Shown: positions 1-10,753, counted from the first letter of the stretch. The stretch is 64,000 nt of DNA from Exilibacterium sp. (GCA_028280195.1 JANQMH010000033.1:1-64000); one strand, 5' to 3'. Notes: a model not told the origin generated them from the sequence alone. Program-made: numbers and translations.

Positions 1-900
1 GCGTGAGTGCCCCGGCCACGGTAACCATTACCGTGACCGGTACCAACGATATACCGGTGGCTAGCGCTGCGATGGCCAATACGGACGAAGAGACAGTGCT
101 GAATAGCACCGTGCCCGCCGCGACCGATATTGACGGCACGATCGCGAGCTATACCTTAGCGACGGACGTAGTTGCCGGCAGTCTGACGTTTAACAGCGAC
201 GGCAGCTACAGCTTCGATCCTGGCAGCGACTTCGATGACCTGGCACCGGGCGCGACCCGCGATGTGAGTTTTACCTACACCGCCACCGACAACAATGGCG
301 GCGTGAGTGCCCCGGCGACGGTAACCATTACCGTGACCGGCACCAACGATATACCGGTGGCTAGTGCTGCGACAGTCAGCACTGATGAAGAGACAATCCT
401 CAACGAAATGGTGCCCGCCGCGACCGATAGCGATGGCACGATCGCGAGCTATGCCTTGGCAAGCGATGTCACCGCCGGCAGCCTGATATTTAACAGCGAC
501 GGCAGCTACAGCTTCAATCCCGGCAGCGACTTCGATAACCTGGCGCCGGGTGCGACCCGCGATGTAAGTTTTACCTACACCGCCACCGATAACAATGGCG
601 GCGTGAGTGCCCCGGCGACGGTAACGATTACCGTAACCGGCACCAATGATATACCCGTGGCCAGCGCTGCGGCGGCCAGCACCGATGAAGAGACAGTGCT
701 GAATAGCGCCGTACCCGCTGCCACCGATATTGACGGCACGATCGCAGGCTATACCTTGGTAAGCGATGTCACCGCTGGCAGTCTGACATTCAACAGCGAC
801 GGCAGCTACAGCTTCGACCCCGGCAGCGACTTCGACGATTTGATACTCGGAGCCAGTCGCCAGGTGAGCTTTACTTATACTGCCACCGATAATGACGGCG
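1..900 (+). repeat. Three 300-bp tandem repeats inside the adhesin gene
   Basis: The sequence beginning GCGTGAGTGCCCCGGC recurs at 1, 301 and 601, giving an exact 300-bp period (100 residues). Units differ by scattered substitutions only. Such near-identical units usually expand and contract by recombination, and the array probably continues to the left of the window. A fourth, diverged unit follows from about 901. Confidence 0.9.
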
Positions 901-3900
901 GCATCAGTACTCCCGCTACTGTCACTATCACCGTTACCGGGACTGGCAGTGATAGCCGCCCGGTCGCAAGCGTTGACAGCTACGCTGTAGCCGAGGGAGA
1001 GACCCTTACGGTAGACGCCGCCGCCGGCGTGCTCAGCAATGACTACGACCCGGAGGGCGCAGCGATTAGCGTCACGGAGGTGGCGACCGACACCGCGGGC
1101 ACCGGTGCCCGCGCTGTCAACGGAGTAACTGCATTGACAACCGCATTGGGCGGCAGTGTTATCCTAAACGCCGATGGCTCGTTTAGTTATGTGGCGCCTG
1201 ACAGCCTCGACCATAGCGCCGCCGATATTCTGCAGGACAGCTTTACCTATCGCATCTCCGATGGCGCCAGTACCAGCGACTGGACGACGGTAACTATCGA
1301 TGTTGCCGATACACAACCTCTGGCTCAGGCCGATAATGACAGTGTTGGTGCGGGCGGCACCGCTGTCGGCAATGTGTTGAGTGGCGCCGGTGGAGACGGC
1401 TCAGGTGCCGACACGCTGGGCGCAGATGCGGCGCAACTCACCGATGTCAGTTTCAATGGTACTGCTGTCAGCAGCGCCTTCGATGCCGGGACGGGAATCT
1501 GGACCATTACCACTGACAGCGGTGTCCTGACCATCAATCAAAGTGGTGACTACACCTATCAGTCGACACTGCTTTCCGCCGCTTTGCCTGAGGATGAGTT
1601 TACTTACCAACTGACCGACAGCGACGGCGATAGCAGTAGCGCTGTGCTCTCGGTCAGCCACGATGCGCTCGGCGCTGTAGCGGATACCGCGGCGGTGAGT
1701 GAAGCCGGATTGCCGCTGGGCACACAAGCAGGCATTGCGCCAGTTACGGCTGCCGGCAATCTGCTGGACAATGATCAGGGCATCAGCCCACAGGCGCGGA
1801 TTACCGAGGTGGCAGGGCAGACTGATAGCGATGGCGATGGCATCATCACCGTTGCAACTGCCACCGGTGTGCTGACGGTTTATACCCAGGAGGTATCGGG
1901 TTTCCGTGCAGGGGATTATGAGTATGTGCTGCAGAACAGCACCACCGAAGGTTTGGACGACGTAGAGACTTTTGATTACCGCGTGGAACATACGGTGACT
2001 GGTGACACAGCCAGTTCCACATTAACCATCGCTATAGAGGACGATGCGCCGCTCGGCTCAAATATCAATACCGCGCTGGAAGACAATTCCACAGCTACCA
2101 GCTTTAACCTGGTGGTGGTTCTCGATCGCTCCGGCAGTATGGATGACAATGCCAATGGCCAGTCGCGTATTGAAATAGCCAGAGATGCATTGCAGCAGCT
2201 GTTTGAGGCTTACGATAAAATTGGCGACGTCAATATACAAATTGTCGATTTTGCCTCCAGTGCCAATCAATCCGCCTGGTATGTGGACAATGTCAACGGT
2301 GCGGTCGATTATCTCAGCAATGTGGAGACCGGCGGCAGCACGGCGTACAACAACGCGCTGAACGAGGTCATGGCTGATTACAATCCGCCGGCCGCCGACA
2401 AATCGCTGGTATACTTCATATCCGATGGCGAGCCCAGCAGCGGTAAGGAAGTCAGCGCCAGGCAGGAGGCTGCCTGGCAGCAGTTTATTATCGATAACAA
2501 TATCGACCTGTCCTTCGGCATCGGCATCGGCGATGCCGCGCTGGCTCCCCTGCAGCCCATCGCCTACCCGAATGACGATAGCGACGCTGACGGCAACGAA
2601 GACTATGCCATCAATCTCTCCAGAGCCGAGGATCTCGCTTCCACTTTGCTGGATACCGTGGATGGCGGCGTTGTGCGGGGCGATATCTCCATTCTTTCGG
2701 GCTCCGGTGAGAGTGGCGTGGTGGTTGGCGCCGATGGCGGTTTCATCCAGAGCATCAATATCGGTGCAGCCAGCTATACATTTACCCCGGGCGAAACGGA
2801 AGCCATCACTATCAATACGCCCAAGGGCGCATTTTTGGATATCAATTTCATCACCGGCGAATACCGCTACTACGTCGAACTGGATCAGACGATTTTAGGC
2901 GAGCAGGAAACCATTACTTTTACTGTGGTGGACGGTGATGGCGATACCACGGCTATCGACCTGATTGTGACGCTGGAATACGAGGCAAACCTGGATGCCA
3001 ACCGGGATAAGATAATCACCAATATCGACGATGGCTCGATAATTGAGATTCCAGGCCTGGCACTGCTGCACAACGATACGGGAATCCGCGGTGAGCAGAT
3101 AGCCGGTGCCTCCAACCCCGTCAATGGCGCGCTGGCCTATGTCGACGGCACCGTCTCCTTTACGCCCGGCACCATCGTTGGCGGTGTGGCCGCGGAGATA
3201 GTCGAAGACGCGGCAGACAGTGAGAGCAATGAACTCAATGGTACCCTGGCTACCGCAACGACGATCGAGCGTTCTGCTTTCGGGCTGGCCAGTGCGGCCG
3301 ATCGGGGCGACCTGGCCGACCCCACCCTGGGCAGTGTCAAGTACACGGGACGGATATCGAGCGACGATGGCAAAGACCAGGACTGGATCAAGGTGACTCT
3401 CGAGCAGGGCGAACGGATTATTTTCGATATTGATCGCGGTTTTACCAGAAAATCCGACAGCAACAGTGTCAACACCTCGATTGCTCTCTATGATGGCAGC
3501 GGCAATCTGATCGACGCCAATAACAATGCGTTCGCCACCTTTGGTGGGGGCGGCTCGAACAGTTCCGCAGACTCTTACCTGGAATATACCGCCGAGGCTG
3601 ATGGCGATTACTATCTGCAGGTAACCTCGAATCGAGATGAGGACAGCGGCAGCTACGACCTGTGGGTGTCGCTGGATCGCGCCACGGGATTCGACTACAC
3701 CATCAGCGAAGACGGTGACACCGATACCGCCAGAGCCGATATCAAATTTGTCAGCGGCAACACACTCACCGGCACCGCTGAAGACGAGGTGCTGATCGCG
3801 CACAGCAGCGACGATACCTTGAATGCCGGCGGCGGGGACGATGTGTTGTTTGGCAATGACGGCGCCGACAACCTGCTGGGTGGAGCCGGAGAGGATATTC

Positions 3901-4295
3901 TCTTTGGCGGTCTCGGTGACGACACCTTGAGCGGCGGCACCGGCGCGGATACCTTTGCCTGGGCGGCAGGCGATGCCGATGGCGGCGTCGACACCATCGT
4001 CGATTTCTCCCCCGCTGACGGCGATGTTCTGGATCTGCGCGATCTGCTGATCGGTGAGGAGGGCGCCGGCGCCGATCTGTCGAATTATATCACCATCGTT
4101 GCCGGCGACTTCGACGGCGACGGTAATGCCGACGACTCCCGCATCGCTATCGACAGCGATGGCGGTGGTGATTTTGCCGCCGCCGATCAGACGATATTGC
4201 TGCAGGATGTCGACCTGACTTTCGGGCTTGCGGATAACAGCCAGGTACTCGATAACCTGTTGAACAACAAACATCTCTCGGTCGACCAGGGATAG
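1..4295 (+). CDS. Giant VCBS/VWA/RTX adhesin-like protein, 3' part
   Basis: Open from the left edge (first full codon at base 3), so the N-terminus lies outside the window; 1430 residues are visible. Residues 1-315 are three nearly identical ~100-residue VCBS/cadherin-like repeats, followed by more diverged Ig-like repeats. At about residues 700-880 there is a von Willebrand A domain with a MIDAS: DRSGSM, GGSTAYNNAL and ISDGEP. The C-terminus has RTX nonapeptides (GGAGEDILFGGLGDDTL) and an acidic type I secretion tail. This order matches large secreted adhesins of the LapA/BapA kind, exported by a type I system and active at the cell surface. No LapB/C/D/G partners are visible here. Family assignment is strong; the ligand is unknown. 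Confidence 0.9.
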   Translation, partial: VSAPATVTITVTGTNDIPVASAAMANTDEETVLNSTVPAATDIDGTIASYTLATDVVAGSLTFNSDGSYSFDPGSDFDDLAPGATRDVSFTYTATDNNGGVSAPATVTITVTGTNDIPVASAATVSTDEETILNEMVPAATDSDGTIASYALASDVTAGSLIFNSDGSYSFNPGSDFDNLAPGATRDVSFTYTATDNNGGVSAPATVTITVTGTNDIPVASAAAASTDEETVLNSAVPAATDIDGTIAGYTLVSDVTAGSLTFNSDGSYSFDPGSDFDDLILGASRQVSFTYTATDNDGGISTPATVTITVTGTGSDSRPVASVDSYAVAEGETLTVDAAAGVLSNDYDPEGAAISVTEVATDTAGTGARAVNGVTALTTALGGSVILNADGSFSYVAPDSLDHSAADILQDSFTYRISDGASTSDWTTVTIDVADTQPLAQADNDSVGAGGTAVGNVLSGAGGDGSGADTLGADAAQLTDVSFNGTAVSSAFDAGTGIWTITTDSGVLTINQSGDYTYQSTLLSAALPEDEFTYQLTDSDGDSSSAVLSVSHDALGAVADTAAVSEAGLPLGTQAGIAPVTAAGNLLDNDQGISPQARITEVAGQTDSDGDGIITVATATGVLTVYTQEVSGFRAGDYEYVLQNSTTEGLDDVETFDYRVEHTVTGDTASSTLTIAIEDDAPLGSNINTALEDNSTATSFNLVVVLDRSGSMDDNANGQSRIEIARDALQQLFEAYDKIGDVNIQIVDFASSANQSAWYVDNVNGAVDYLSNVETGGSTAYNNALNEVMADYNPPAADKSLVYFISDGEPSSGKEVSARQEAAWQQFIIDNNIDLSFGIGIGDAALAPLQPIAYPNDDSDADGNEDYAINLSRAEDLASTLLDTVDGGVVRGDISILSGSGESGVVVGADGGFIQSINIGAASYTFTPGETEAITINTPKGAFLDINFITGEYRYYVELDQTILGEQETITFTVVDGDGDTTAIDLIVTLEYEANLDANRDKIITNIDDGSIIEIPGLALLHNDTGIRGEQIAGASNPVNGALAYVDGTVSFTPGTIVGGVAAEIVEDAADSESNELNGTLATATTIERSAFGLASAADRGDLADPTLGSVKYTGRISSDDGKDQDWIKVTLEQGERIIFDIDRGFTRKSDSNSVNTSIALYDGSGNLIDANNNAFATFGGGGSNSSADSYLEYTAEADGDYYLQVTSNRDEDSGSYDLWVSLDRATGFDYTISEDGDTDTARADIKFVSGNTLTGTAEDEVLIAHSSDDTLNAGGGDDVLFGNDGADNLLGGAGEDILFGGLGDDTLSGGTGADTFAWAAGDADGGVDTIVDFSPADGDVLDLRDLLIGEEGAGADLSNYITIVAGDFDGDGNADDSRIAIDSDGGGDFAAADQTILLQDVDLTFGLADNSQVLDNLLNNKHLSVDQG

Positions 4296-4404
4296 TGCTT
4301 ATGCCCGGGTCCGCCTGCCTGCCGCGGCTGATAATTATGCCCGCCCGCCTGGCCTGAATGGGCTTTTACGTTAGAATAGCGGCCATAACCACGAGGTTTT
4401 CTCT

Positions 4405-5253
4405 ATGGCTGTCAGATTCAACACCTTATGCCTGTTACTGCTAGGGCTCAGCGGCAGTGTCAGCGCCCGCGGCCTGGAAATCGAGGGTGTATGGCAACAG
4501 GGGGCCACGCTGATAGGCCGGGTGGAGCCACAGGCCCAGGTCACCTTTGCCGGCAGGCAGGTCAGGACCACCGGGCAGGGCCGTTTTGTCATCGGCCTTG
4601 GGCGCGACGCCGGCACCGAAGCCGTGGTAGAGGTGCGCAGCGGCGGCGGAGAACTCACCAGGCATACGTTTGCCGTCAAACAACGACACTACAACATTCA
4701 GCGCATTGACGGCGTGCCCGCCAGAACCGTCAATCCGCCCCCGCAGTCACTGCAGCGCATTCGGCGCGAGTCGGCCCTTACCCGGCGGGCGCGTGCCGGG
4801 GATCTGCCCAGGGAAGACTTTCTGCAGCCCTTCATCTGGCCGTTGCGAGGCAGGATTACCGGCGTCTATGGCAGCCAGCGCTACTACAACGGTGAGCCGC
4901 GCCGGCCGCATTACGGCATCGATATCGCTGCGCCCACCGGCACGCCGGTGCGTGCGCCGGCGGCGGGCAAAGTGACACTGAGCCACGGCGACATGTATTT
5001 TTCCGGTGGCACACTGATACTGGATCACGGCCACGGCCTGTCATCCACGTTTATTCACCTCAGTGAAATACTGGTGGAACCGGGGCAGGAAGTGGAACAG
5101 GGGCAGGTGATAGCCGCCGTGGGAGCGTCCGGGCGGGCTACCGGCCCGCACCTGGACTGGCGCATGAACTGGTTTGAATTTCGCCTGGACCCGCAACTTG
5201 TCGTCGGCGCAATGCTGCCCGCTGCGGCGCCGGGCCGCGCCGCTCCCCCCTGA
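4405..5253 (+). CDS. M23-family (LytM-like) peptidoglycan metallopeptidase
   Basis: 282 residues with an N-terminal signal peptide ([14 protein letters not shown], cut near residue 22), so periplasmic. The N-terminal half is a beta-rich region; the M23 domain covers about residues 145-265. The zinc ligands of the first motif are visible in HYGIDIA (HxxxD), and [13 protein letters not shown] supplies the central histidine. The last motif is GPHLDW instead of the classical HLHW, so the second histidine is replaced by Asp, a variant I recall in other gammaproteobacterial M23 proteins. It may cleave peptide cross-links or act as an amidase activator like EnvC/NlpD. It stands alone upstream of the Trm112-family gene with 68 bp between them. 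Confidence 0.85.
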   Translation: MAVRFNTLCLLLLGLSGSVSARGLEIEGVWQQGATLIGRVEPQAQVTFAGRQVRTTGQGRFVIGLGRDAGTEAVVEVRSGGGELTRHTFAVKQRHYNIQRIDGVPARTVNPPPQSLQRIRRESALTRRARAGDLPREDFLQPFIWPLRGRITGVYGSQRYYNGEPRRPHYGIDIAAPTGTPVRAPAAGKVTLSHGDMYFSGGTLILDHGHGLSSTFIHLSEILVEPGQEVEQGQVIAAVGASGRATGPHLDWRMNWFEFRLDPQLVVGAMLPAAAPGRAAPP

Positions 5254-5321
5254 TTGGGTTGCAGACGCAGGTCCGGCATCGGTGTACCATTAGGCCCTGT
5301 GGATTGGAAGCGGGTGAAAAT

Positions 5322-5510
5322 ATGATTGATCAGAAGTTACTGAGTATACTGGTTTGCCCTGTCAGCAAGGCCCCGCTGGAATACAACCGGGAACATGAGG
5401 AACTGGTGTGCAGGGCCAGCGGTCTGGCCTATCCCATTCGCGATGGCATTCCGGTGATGCTGGAGGGCGAGGCACGTCAATTGACTGAGGAAGAAAAGCA
5501 GAAACGCTGA
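5322..5510 (+). CDS. Trm112/YcaR-family small protein
   Basis: 62 residues. I chose the ATG at 5322 ([19 protein letters not shown]) because homologues begin this way; an in-frame extension to 5259 exists but looks non-coding. Trm112-like proteins are small partners of methyltransferases; in E. coli the homologue YcaR sits between lpxK and kdsB. Typical zinc-ribbon CxxC pairs are reduced here to single cysteines (LVCPVS, LVCRAS). The product is probably cytosolic and supports another enzyme. It lies 40 bp ahead of the HIT gene in the same direction. Confidence 0.82.
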   Translation: MIDQKLLSILVCPVSKAPLEYNREHEELVCRASGLAYPIRDGIPVMLEGEARQLTEEEKQKR

Positions 5511-5550
5511 ATATTTACTGGGTAAAGGCAGATAAGGGCAGGTTGTAGCT

Positions 5551-5946
5551 ATGGTTGATGAATCCGGGGTCAATGAAGCAGAGATTAATGAATCGGCATC
5601 CGAACCGTCCATTTTTACCAAAATCATGCAGGGTGATGTTCCAGCCGATATCCTCTACCAGGATGACGACTGCATCTGCATCAGGGATATCGCCCCCAAG
5701 GCACCCACCCACCTGCTGCTCATTCCCCGGCGCCAGATTCCACGCCTGGCTGATGCCAGCGATGCCGACAAGGCGCTGCTGGGGCACCTGATGTTGAAGG
5801 TAGGGGATATCGCCCGTCAGGTGGGGGTGGACGAGGCATTCCGTGTAGTGATCAATAACGGCGCCAACGCCGGCCAAACCGTATTTCACCTGCACCTGCA
5901 CCTGCTGGCGGGCAAGTTTTTCGACGAGAGCACACTGGGCTTATAG
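5551..5946 (+). CDS. HIT-family nucleotide hydrolase (HinT-like)
   Basis: 131 residues. The core domain starts at about residue 20 (SIFTKIMQGDVPADILYQDD). The histidine triad HLHLHLLAGK lies near the C-terminus (about residues 112-121), with the middle His as the nucleophile in the family. HinT enzymes hydrolyse purine nucleoside phosphoramidates, including aminoacyl-adenylates, in the cytosol. The N-terminal 20 acidic residues (MVDESGVNEAEINESASEP) are longer than usual; a later start is possible but no better ATG precedes the domain. Confidence 0.93.
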   Translation: MVDESGVNEAEINESASEPSIFTKIMQGDVPADILYQDDDCICIRDIAPKAPTHLLLIPRRQIPRLADASDADKALLGHLMLKVGDIARQVGVDEAFRVVINNGANAGQTVFHLHLHLLAGKFFDESTLGL

Positions 5947-5993
5947 AACAGGCCCTGGTTCATATCCGGCGGTCAGCCGGGCCGGCGCAGTGG

Positions 5994-6089
5994 TCAGATA
6001 GCATTGGCGACCACAATCAAGGCTAGCGCAATTGCGCACAGGCAAAGAATCACGATGCCCAGGTTTTTCCAAACTTGTGAGTCGTCCAT
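5994..6089 (-). CDS. 31-residue single-pass membrane miniprotein
   Basis: Reading the minus strand from an ATG at 6089 gives 31 codons and a TGA: it begins MDDSQVWKNLGIVI and continues as one hydrophobic helix ending VVANAI. GGAG lies about 8 bases before the start. Acidic residues at the N-terminus followed by a single transmembrane segment resemble small inner-membrane proteins. It occupies most of the otherwise empty gap between the HIT gene and alaS. Function is unknown; the case rests on the ribosome site and hydrophobicity pattern alone. Confidence 0.5.
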   Translation of the reverse strand: MDDSQVWKNLGIVILCLCAIALALIVVANAI

Positions 6090-6267
6090 AGTCTGGTCTC
6101 CGGCTGGCAAGCGTAAACCTTCAGCATAAGCGCAGCTGAGACAGGCGCCTTGATACAAATCAAAGGCCCGGTGAATATGTTGCCGGTAAGCTATATACTT
6201 GGCCCCGCCTGAATGGCGGCGGTCGCGCCGGCACAGGTAGGCAAATCATCCGCATGGTAGTGAGTTT

Positions 6268-8868
6268 ATGAAGAGCGCAGAAATACGCGACGCTTTTTTG
6301 GCGTTTTTCGAGAGCCAGGGCCACACCCGTGTACCCAGCAGTTCGCTGGTACCGGCCAACGACCCGACCCTGCTGTTCACCAATGCAGGTATGAACCAGT
6401 TCAAGGAGGTATTTCTCGGTGAAGACAAGCGGCCCTACAGCCGCGCCGTCAGTTCGCAGCGCTGCGTGCGCGCCGGGGGCAAGCACAATGACCTGGAAAA
6501 CGTTGGTTATACCGCGCGCCACCATACTTTTTTTGAGATGCTGGGCAATTTCAGCTTCGGTGACTATTTCAAGCGCGATGCGATCCGCTTTGCCTGGCAG
6601 TTTTTAACCCAGGTGCTCGAGCTGCCGGCACAGCGCCTGTGGGTAACGGTACATATATCCGATGACGAGGCGGCGGATATCTGGATAAAGGAAGTGGGGA
6701 TTGATCCGGCGCGCTTCTCCCGTCTCGATGAAGACAATTTCTGGCAGATGGGAGATACCGGGCCCTGCGGGCCCTGTTCGGAGATATTCTACGACCACGG
6801 CGAGGATGTCCCGGGTGGGCCTCCGGGCAGTGATGGCGACGATCTGGACCGCTATATCGAAATATGGAACCTGGTATTCATGCAGTACCAGCGCCAGAGC
6901 GATGGCAGCCTGGTAGCGCTGCCAAAGCCCTCGGTCGATACCGGCATGGGGCTGGAGCGCATTGCCGCGGTCATGCAGGGCGTGCACAGCAACTATGAAA
7001 TCGATTTATTTCGACACCTGTTGCAGGCTGCGGCGCAGGCGACGCAGTCGGCCGATCTGAGGGACAAATCTCTGCAGGTGATCGCCGACCATATCCGCTC
7101 CTGCGCTTTTCTGATTGCCGACGGTGTGGTGCCGGGCAACGAGGGGCGCGGCTATGTGCTGCGCCGCATCATCCGCCGCGCTATCCGTCACGGCCATAAA
7201 CTGGGGCAGAAAAAGCCCTTTTTCCACCAATTGGTGGCAGCGCTGGCCGCGCAAATGGGAGAGGCTTATCCGGAACTGCTGCAACAGCAGGCGCAGATTG
7301 AAAAGGCCCTGCTCACTGAAGAGCAGCAGTTTGAAAAGACGCTGGATAAAGGCATGGCAGTGCTCGAGGAGGCCCTGGCCGGGCTGAGTGGCAGCGAAAT
7401 TCCTGGTAAAGTCGTCTTTACTCTCTACGACACCTATGGCTTTCCCGCCGACCTCACCAACGATATTGCCCGCGAGCGCGGGCTCACTCTGGATATGCCG
7501 GGTTACGACGCCTGTATGGCACAGCAGCGCGCCCGCGCGCGGGCGGCGGGCGCTTTCAAAATCGACTACGCAGCGAACCTCAAGCTGGAAGGTGAAACTG
7601 CCTTTCTGGGCTACGACTCCCTGGCCGAAAGCGGCCGGGTGGTGGCTTTGCTCAAAGGGCAACACGCCGTTGCCAGTCTGGAAGCCGGCGATGAGGGCGT
7701 AGTGGTACTGGATCGCACGCCGTTTTACGCCGAAGCCGGTGGCCAGGTGGGCGACAGCGGCTTCCTCAGCCTCGGCGGCAGCCGTTTCGAGGTGCGCGAC
7801 TGTACCAAAGAAGGCGGTAATCACCTGCACCACGGTCGCCTGTTGCAGGGCAAGATTGCACTCGGCGATACGCTTACGGCGCAGGTGGACGCCGCCGTGC
7901 GCACCGACACCGCGCTCAATCACTCCGCCACCCATTTGCTGCATGCGGCGCTGCGGCAGGTACTCGGCGAGCATGTCACCCAGAAAGGCTCCCTGGTTGA
8001 CTCGCAGCGCCTGCGCTTCGATTTTTCCCATTTCGAGCCCCTTGGCAGCGAGCAGCTGAAGGCCATTGAACAACTGGTGAACCGGCAGATTCGGGGTAAC
8101 TCACCTGTACAGACCGAAGTTTGTGATATGAAAACCGCACAGGCACGCGGGGCGATGGCCCTGTTCGGTGAAAAGTACGGCGAGCAGGTGCGTGTCTTGA
8201 CCATGGGCGACGGCTTTTCGGTGGAACTCTGCGGCGGTACCCACGTCGAGCGCACCGGGGATATCGGCCTGATGCGTATTGTTTCCGAATCCGGTGTTGC
8301 GGCCGGGGTGAGGCGCATAGAAGCGGTAACCGGGGCCAGCGCGCTGGCGCTGTTCGATCAGGCCCAGGCACTGCTTGCCCGGCTCTCGGGCCAGGTCAAG
8401 GCCAGCCCGGAAAGCCTGGGTGACAAAGTCAGCCAGCTCATACAGCAAAACCGGGCGATGGAAAAAGAGATTGCCGCCCTCAAGGGCAAGCTGGCCAGTG
8501 CCGCCAGTGGCGACCTGCAGTCTCAGGCGGTCAAAATCGATGGGGTCAATGTACTGGCGGTCAACCTCGAGGGGGCTGATGCCAAATCCCTGCGCGATAC
8601 CGCCGATCAGTTGAAAAACAAGCTGCAACCGGCGGTAGTGCTGCTGGCGGCGGTGAACCGGGATAAAGTGGCGCTGGTGGCGGGCGTCACCAAAGATCTG
8701 ACCGCTCGGGTAAAGGCCGGCGATCTGATGCGGCACGTAGCCGCGCAGGTTGGGGGCAAAGGCGGAGGCCGTGCTGATATGGCCCAGGGAGGCGGCACTG
8801 ATATCGCCGGCCTGCCAGCCGTGCTCAGCACGGTACCCGACTGGGTTAAGGTGCAGCTGGTCGGCTAA
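6268..8868 (+). CDS. alaS: Alanyl-tRNA synthetase
   Basis: 866 residues, the normal length for bacterial AlaS. The class II catalytic core opens [19 protein letters not shown] and contains the [18 protein letters not shown] motif 2 region. The editing domain carries [12 protein letters not shown] and the zinc-binding [11 protein letters not shown] near residue 660. The C-terminal DHHA1 region ends in the glycine-rich [15 protein letters not shown]. It charges tRNA-Ala and clears mischarged Ser and Gly. The gene is followed by lysC and csrA, the same neighbourhood as in Pseudomonas, and anchors the backbone as gammaproteobacterial. Confidence 0.98.
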   Translation: MKSAEIRDAFLAFFESQGHTRVPSSSLVPANDPTLLFTNAGMNQFKEVFLGEDKRPYSRAVSSQRCVRAGGKHNDLENVGYTARHHTFFEMLGNFSFGDYFKRDAIRFAWQFLTQVLELPAQRLWVTVHISDDEAADIWIKEVGIDPARFSRLDEDNFWQMGDTGPCGPCSEIFYDHGEDVPGGPPGSDGDDLDRYIEIWNLVFMQYQRQSDGSLVALPKPSVDTGMGLERIAAVMQGVHSNYEIDLFRHLLQAAAQATQSADLRDKSLQVIADHIRSCAFLIADGVVPGNEGRGYVLRRIIRRAIRHGHKLGQKKPFFHQLVAALAAQMGEAYPELLQQQAQIEKALLTEEQQFEKTLDKGMAVLEEALAGLSGSEIPGKVVFTLYDTYGFPADLTNDIARERGLTLDMPGYDACMAQQRARARAAGAFKIDYAANLKLEGETAFLGYDSLAESGRVVALLKGQHAVASLEAGDEGVVVLDRTPFYAEAGGQVGDSGFLSLGGSRFEVRDCTKEGGNHLHHGRLLQGKIALGDTLTAQVDAAVRTDTALNHSATHLLHAALRQVLGEHVTQKGSLVDSQRLRFDFSHFEPLGSEQLKAIEQLVNRQIRGNSPVQTEVCDMKTAQARGAMALFGEKYGEQVRVLTMGDGFSVELCGGTHVERTGDIGLMRIVSESGVAAGVRRIEAVTGASALALFDQAQALLARLSGQVKASPESLGDKVSQLIQQNRAMEKEIAALKGKLASAASGDLQSQAVKIDGVNVLAVNLEGADAKSLRDTADQLKNKLQPAVVLLAAVNRDKVALVAGVTKDLTARVKAGDLMRHVAAQVGGKGGGRADMAQGGGTDIAGLPAVLSTVPDWVKVQLVG

Positions 8869-9035
8869 AAGCGGTTTTCGCGCGAAGAATTGGGCTTTTG
8901 TTAAGCGGATACTTTTATTATTTTTGCGGTTTGGTTAACTTTTATGCCAATTTAGTGTTTAATTGGCGCCCGTTTTGCCATATGTGGGTAGATTGGTAAT
9001 TAACAGTTTAAGACGGTACTGGGGTAAGCCCGCGG

Positions 9036-10274
9036 ATGAGCTTATTTGTACAAAAATACGGCGGTACATCGGTTGGTACGACCGAGCGCATAGAAGCGGT
9101 AGCGGATAAGATCGCCGGATTCCGCCGGCACGGGCACGATGTGGTGGTAGTGGTGTCGGCCATGAGTGGCGAAACCAATCGCCTGATTGCCCTGGCGCAG
9201 GCCATCCAGGAGCAGCCGGACCCCCGTGAAATGGATGTTCTGGTGTCCACCGGCGAGCAGGTAACGATTGCCCTGCTGTGTATGGCGCTGAAGGCACGCG
9301 GCTGGGATGCGCGCTCCTACACCGGTGGGCAGGTGCGGATTTTAACCGATAACTCCCACACCAAGGCGCGTATTCAGGATATTGGCGTTGGCAATATGCG
9401 CAAGGACCTGGAGGCGGGCCGGGTAGTGGTAGTGGCAGGTTTTCAGGGGGTCGACCAGCACGGCAATATCACTACGCTCGGCCGCGGCGGCTCCGATACC
9501 ACCGGCGTGGCGCTGGCGGCGGCGCTGAAGGCAGACGAGTGTCAAATTTATACCGATGTAGACGGTGTCTATACCACTGATCCGCGTGTGGTGGACAGTG
9601 CCCGGCGCCTGCAGCGGATTACCTTCGAGGAAATGCTGGAAATGGCCAGCCTGGGCTCGAAGGTACTGCAGATTCGGGCGGTTGAGTTTGCCGGCAAATA
9701 CAATGTGCCGCTGCGGGTGCTATCCAGTTTTAAAGAGGGTCCGGGGACCCTGATTACCCTCGATGAGGAGTACGCCACCATGGAACAGCCAGTCGTATCC
9801 GCAATCGCCTTCAACCGCGATGAAGCCAAGGTGACCGTGCTGGGGGTACCCGACACGCCGGGGGTGGCCTCGCGTATCCTCGCCCCCATTGGGGAAGCCA
9901 ATATCGAGGTGGACGTTATCGTCCAGAACGTCGCCGAGGACAAAACGACTGACTTGACGTTTACCGTCCATCGCAACGATATTGCCCGGGCCACCGGTGT
10001 GCTCGGCAAAGTAGCGTCTGATATTGGTGCCAGGGAGGTTATTTCAGACGACAAAATTGCTAAAGTATCTATCGTTGGCGTGGGTATGCGCTCCCATGCC
10101 GGTGTGGCATCGAGAATGTTCAATGCGCTGGCTGATGACAATATCAATATCCAGATGATTACCACCTCTGAAATCAAGATTTCAGTGATCATAGAGGAGC
10201 GTTATCTGGAATTGGCAGTCCGCAGCCTGCATTCGGCATTCGAATTAGACGCCGATCCGTTAGAAAGTCGCTAA
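9036..10274 (+). CDS. lysC: Aspartate kinase
   Basis: 412 residues. The N-terminal kinase domain begins MSLFVQKYGGTSVG, the diagnostic lysine/nucleotide loop, and includes LGRGGSDTTGVALAAAL and YTDVDGVYTTDPR. Two ACT domains follow from about residue 265 (TVLGVPDTPGVASRIL; VSIVGVGMRSHAGVA), where lysine or threonine bind as feedback inhibitors. It phosphorylates aspartate, the first step toward lysine, threonine, methionine and diaminopimelate. A 167-bp gap after alaS allows its own promoter. Confidence 0.97.
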   Translation: MSLFVQKYGGTSVGTTERIEAVADKIAGFRRHGHDVVVVVSAMSGETNRLIALAQAIQEQPDPREMDVLVSTGEQVTIALLCMALKARGWDARSYTGGQVRILTDNSHTKARIQDIGVGNMRKDLEAGRVVVVAGFQGVDQHGNITTLGRGGSDTTGVALAAALKADECQIYTDVDGVYTTDPRVVDSARRLQRITFEEMLEMASLGSKVLQIRAVEFAGKYNVPLRVLSSFKEGPGTLITLDEEYATMEQPVVSAIAFNRDEAKVTVLGVPDTPGVASRILAPIGEANIEVDVIVQNVAEDKTTDLTFTVHRNDIARATGVLGKVASDIGAREVISDDKIAKVSIVGVGMRSHAGVASRMFNALADDNINIQMITTSEIKISVIIEERYLELAVRSLHSAFELDADPLESR

Positions 10275-10558
10275 ATCTGCTGGAAATGTCGCGTAAAACG
10301 TAGTGAAATGCTTAGAACTAGGGCTAATAGGTTCGCTTAGAAACCATAACAAAATTATAGGGTCTATAAGCAAGGATTTGTTTTCCAATTTTACTAAGCT
10401 GGGCAATACTGAACGTAACAGCGTCAATCACAGCAATAACAAAGTGGCGGTACAGGGTCAGGTGAAGGCAGCCGGCAACGGGTTAAGGCGTCAGCTTAGG
10501 CAGTTTGAGTTTCTCACAGCAACCGTTGTTCTCACAGGATGATATAAAGGAGATATAT

Positions 10559-10753
10559 ATGTTGATATTGACGCGCCGCATTGGCGAGACCTTGATGGTC
10601 GGCGATGAGGTCACCGTCACCGTACTCGGTGTCAAGGGTAACCAGGTTCGCATCGGTGTTAATGCACCGAAGGAAATCGCAGTTCACCGCGAGGAAATAT
10701 ACCAGCGAATCCAACGCGAAAAACAAGAACAACAAGACCAGCAAACCGGTTAG
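10559..10753 (+). CDS. csrA: Carbon storage regulator CsrA/RsmA
   Basis: 64 residues starting [16 protein letters not shown], the classic CsrA N-terminus, with [25 protein letters not shown] forming the RNA-binding faces. The start is fixed by an excellent AAAGGAGAT ribosome site 5-6 bases before the ATG. CsrA is a homodimer that binds GGA motifs in mRNA leaders, and this AAGGAG itself could be an autoregulatory site. The 284 bp upstream (10275-10558) hold no convincing gene and probably contain the csrA promoters. The gene sits just before tRNA-Ser, as in E. coli and Pseudomonas. Confidence 0.97.
   Translation: MLILTRRIGETLMVGDEVTVTVLGVKGNQVRIGVNAPKEIAVHREEIYQRIQREKQEQQDQQTG

Noticed and set aside
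2895..4274. 459-residue minus-strand ORF opposite the adhesin
   Set aside because: Antisense of Gly/Asp-rich repeats often stays open; no family features and no start signal.
7006..8073. 355-residue minus-strand ORF opposite alaS
   Set aside because: Shadow of a GC-rich, highly conserved gene.
10303..10542. 79-residue plus-strand ORF between lysC and csrA
   Set aside because: Asn-rich random-looking product, no ribosome site, and it fills the usual csrA promoter region.
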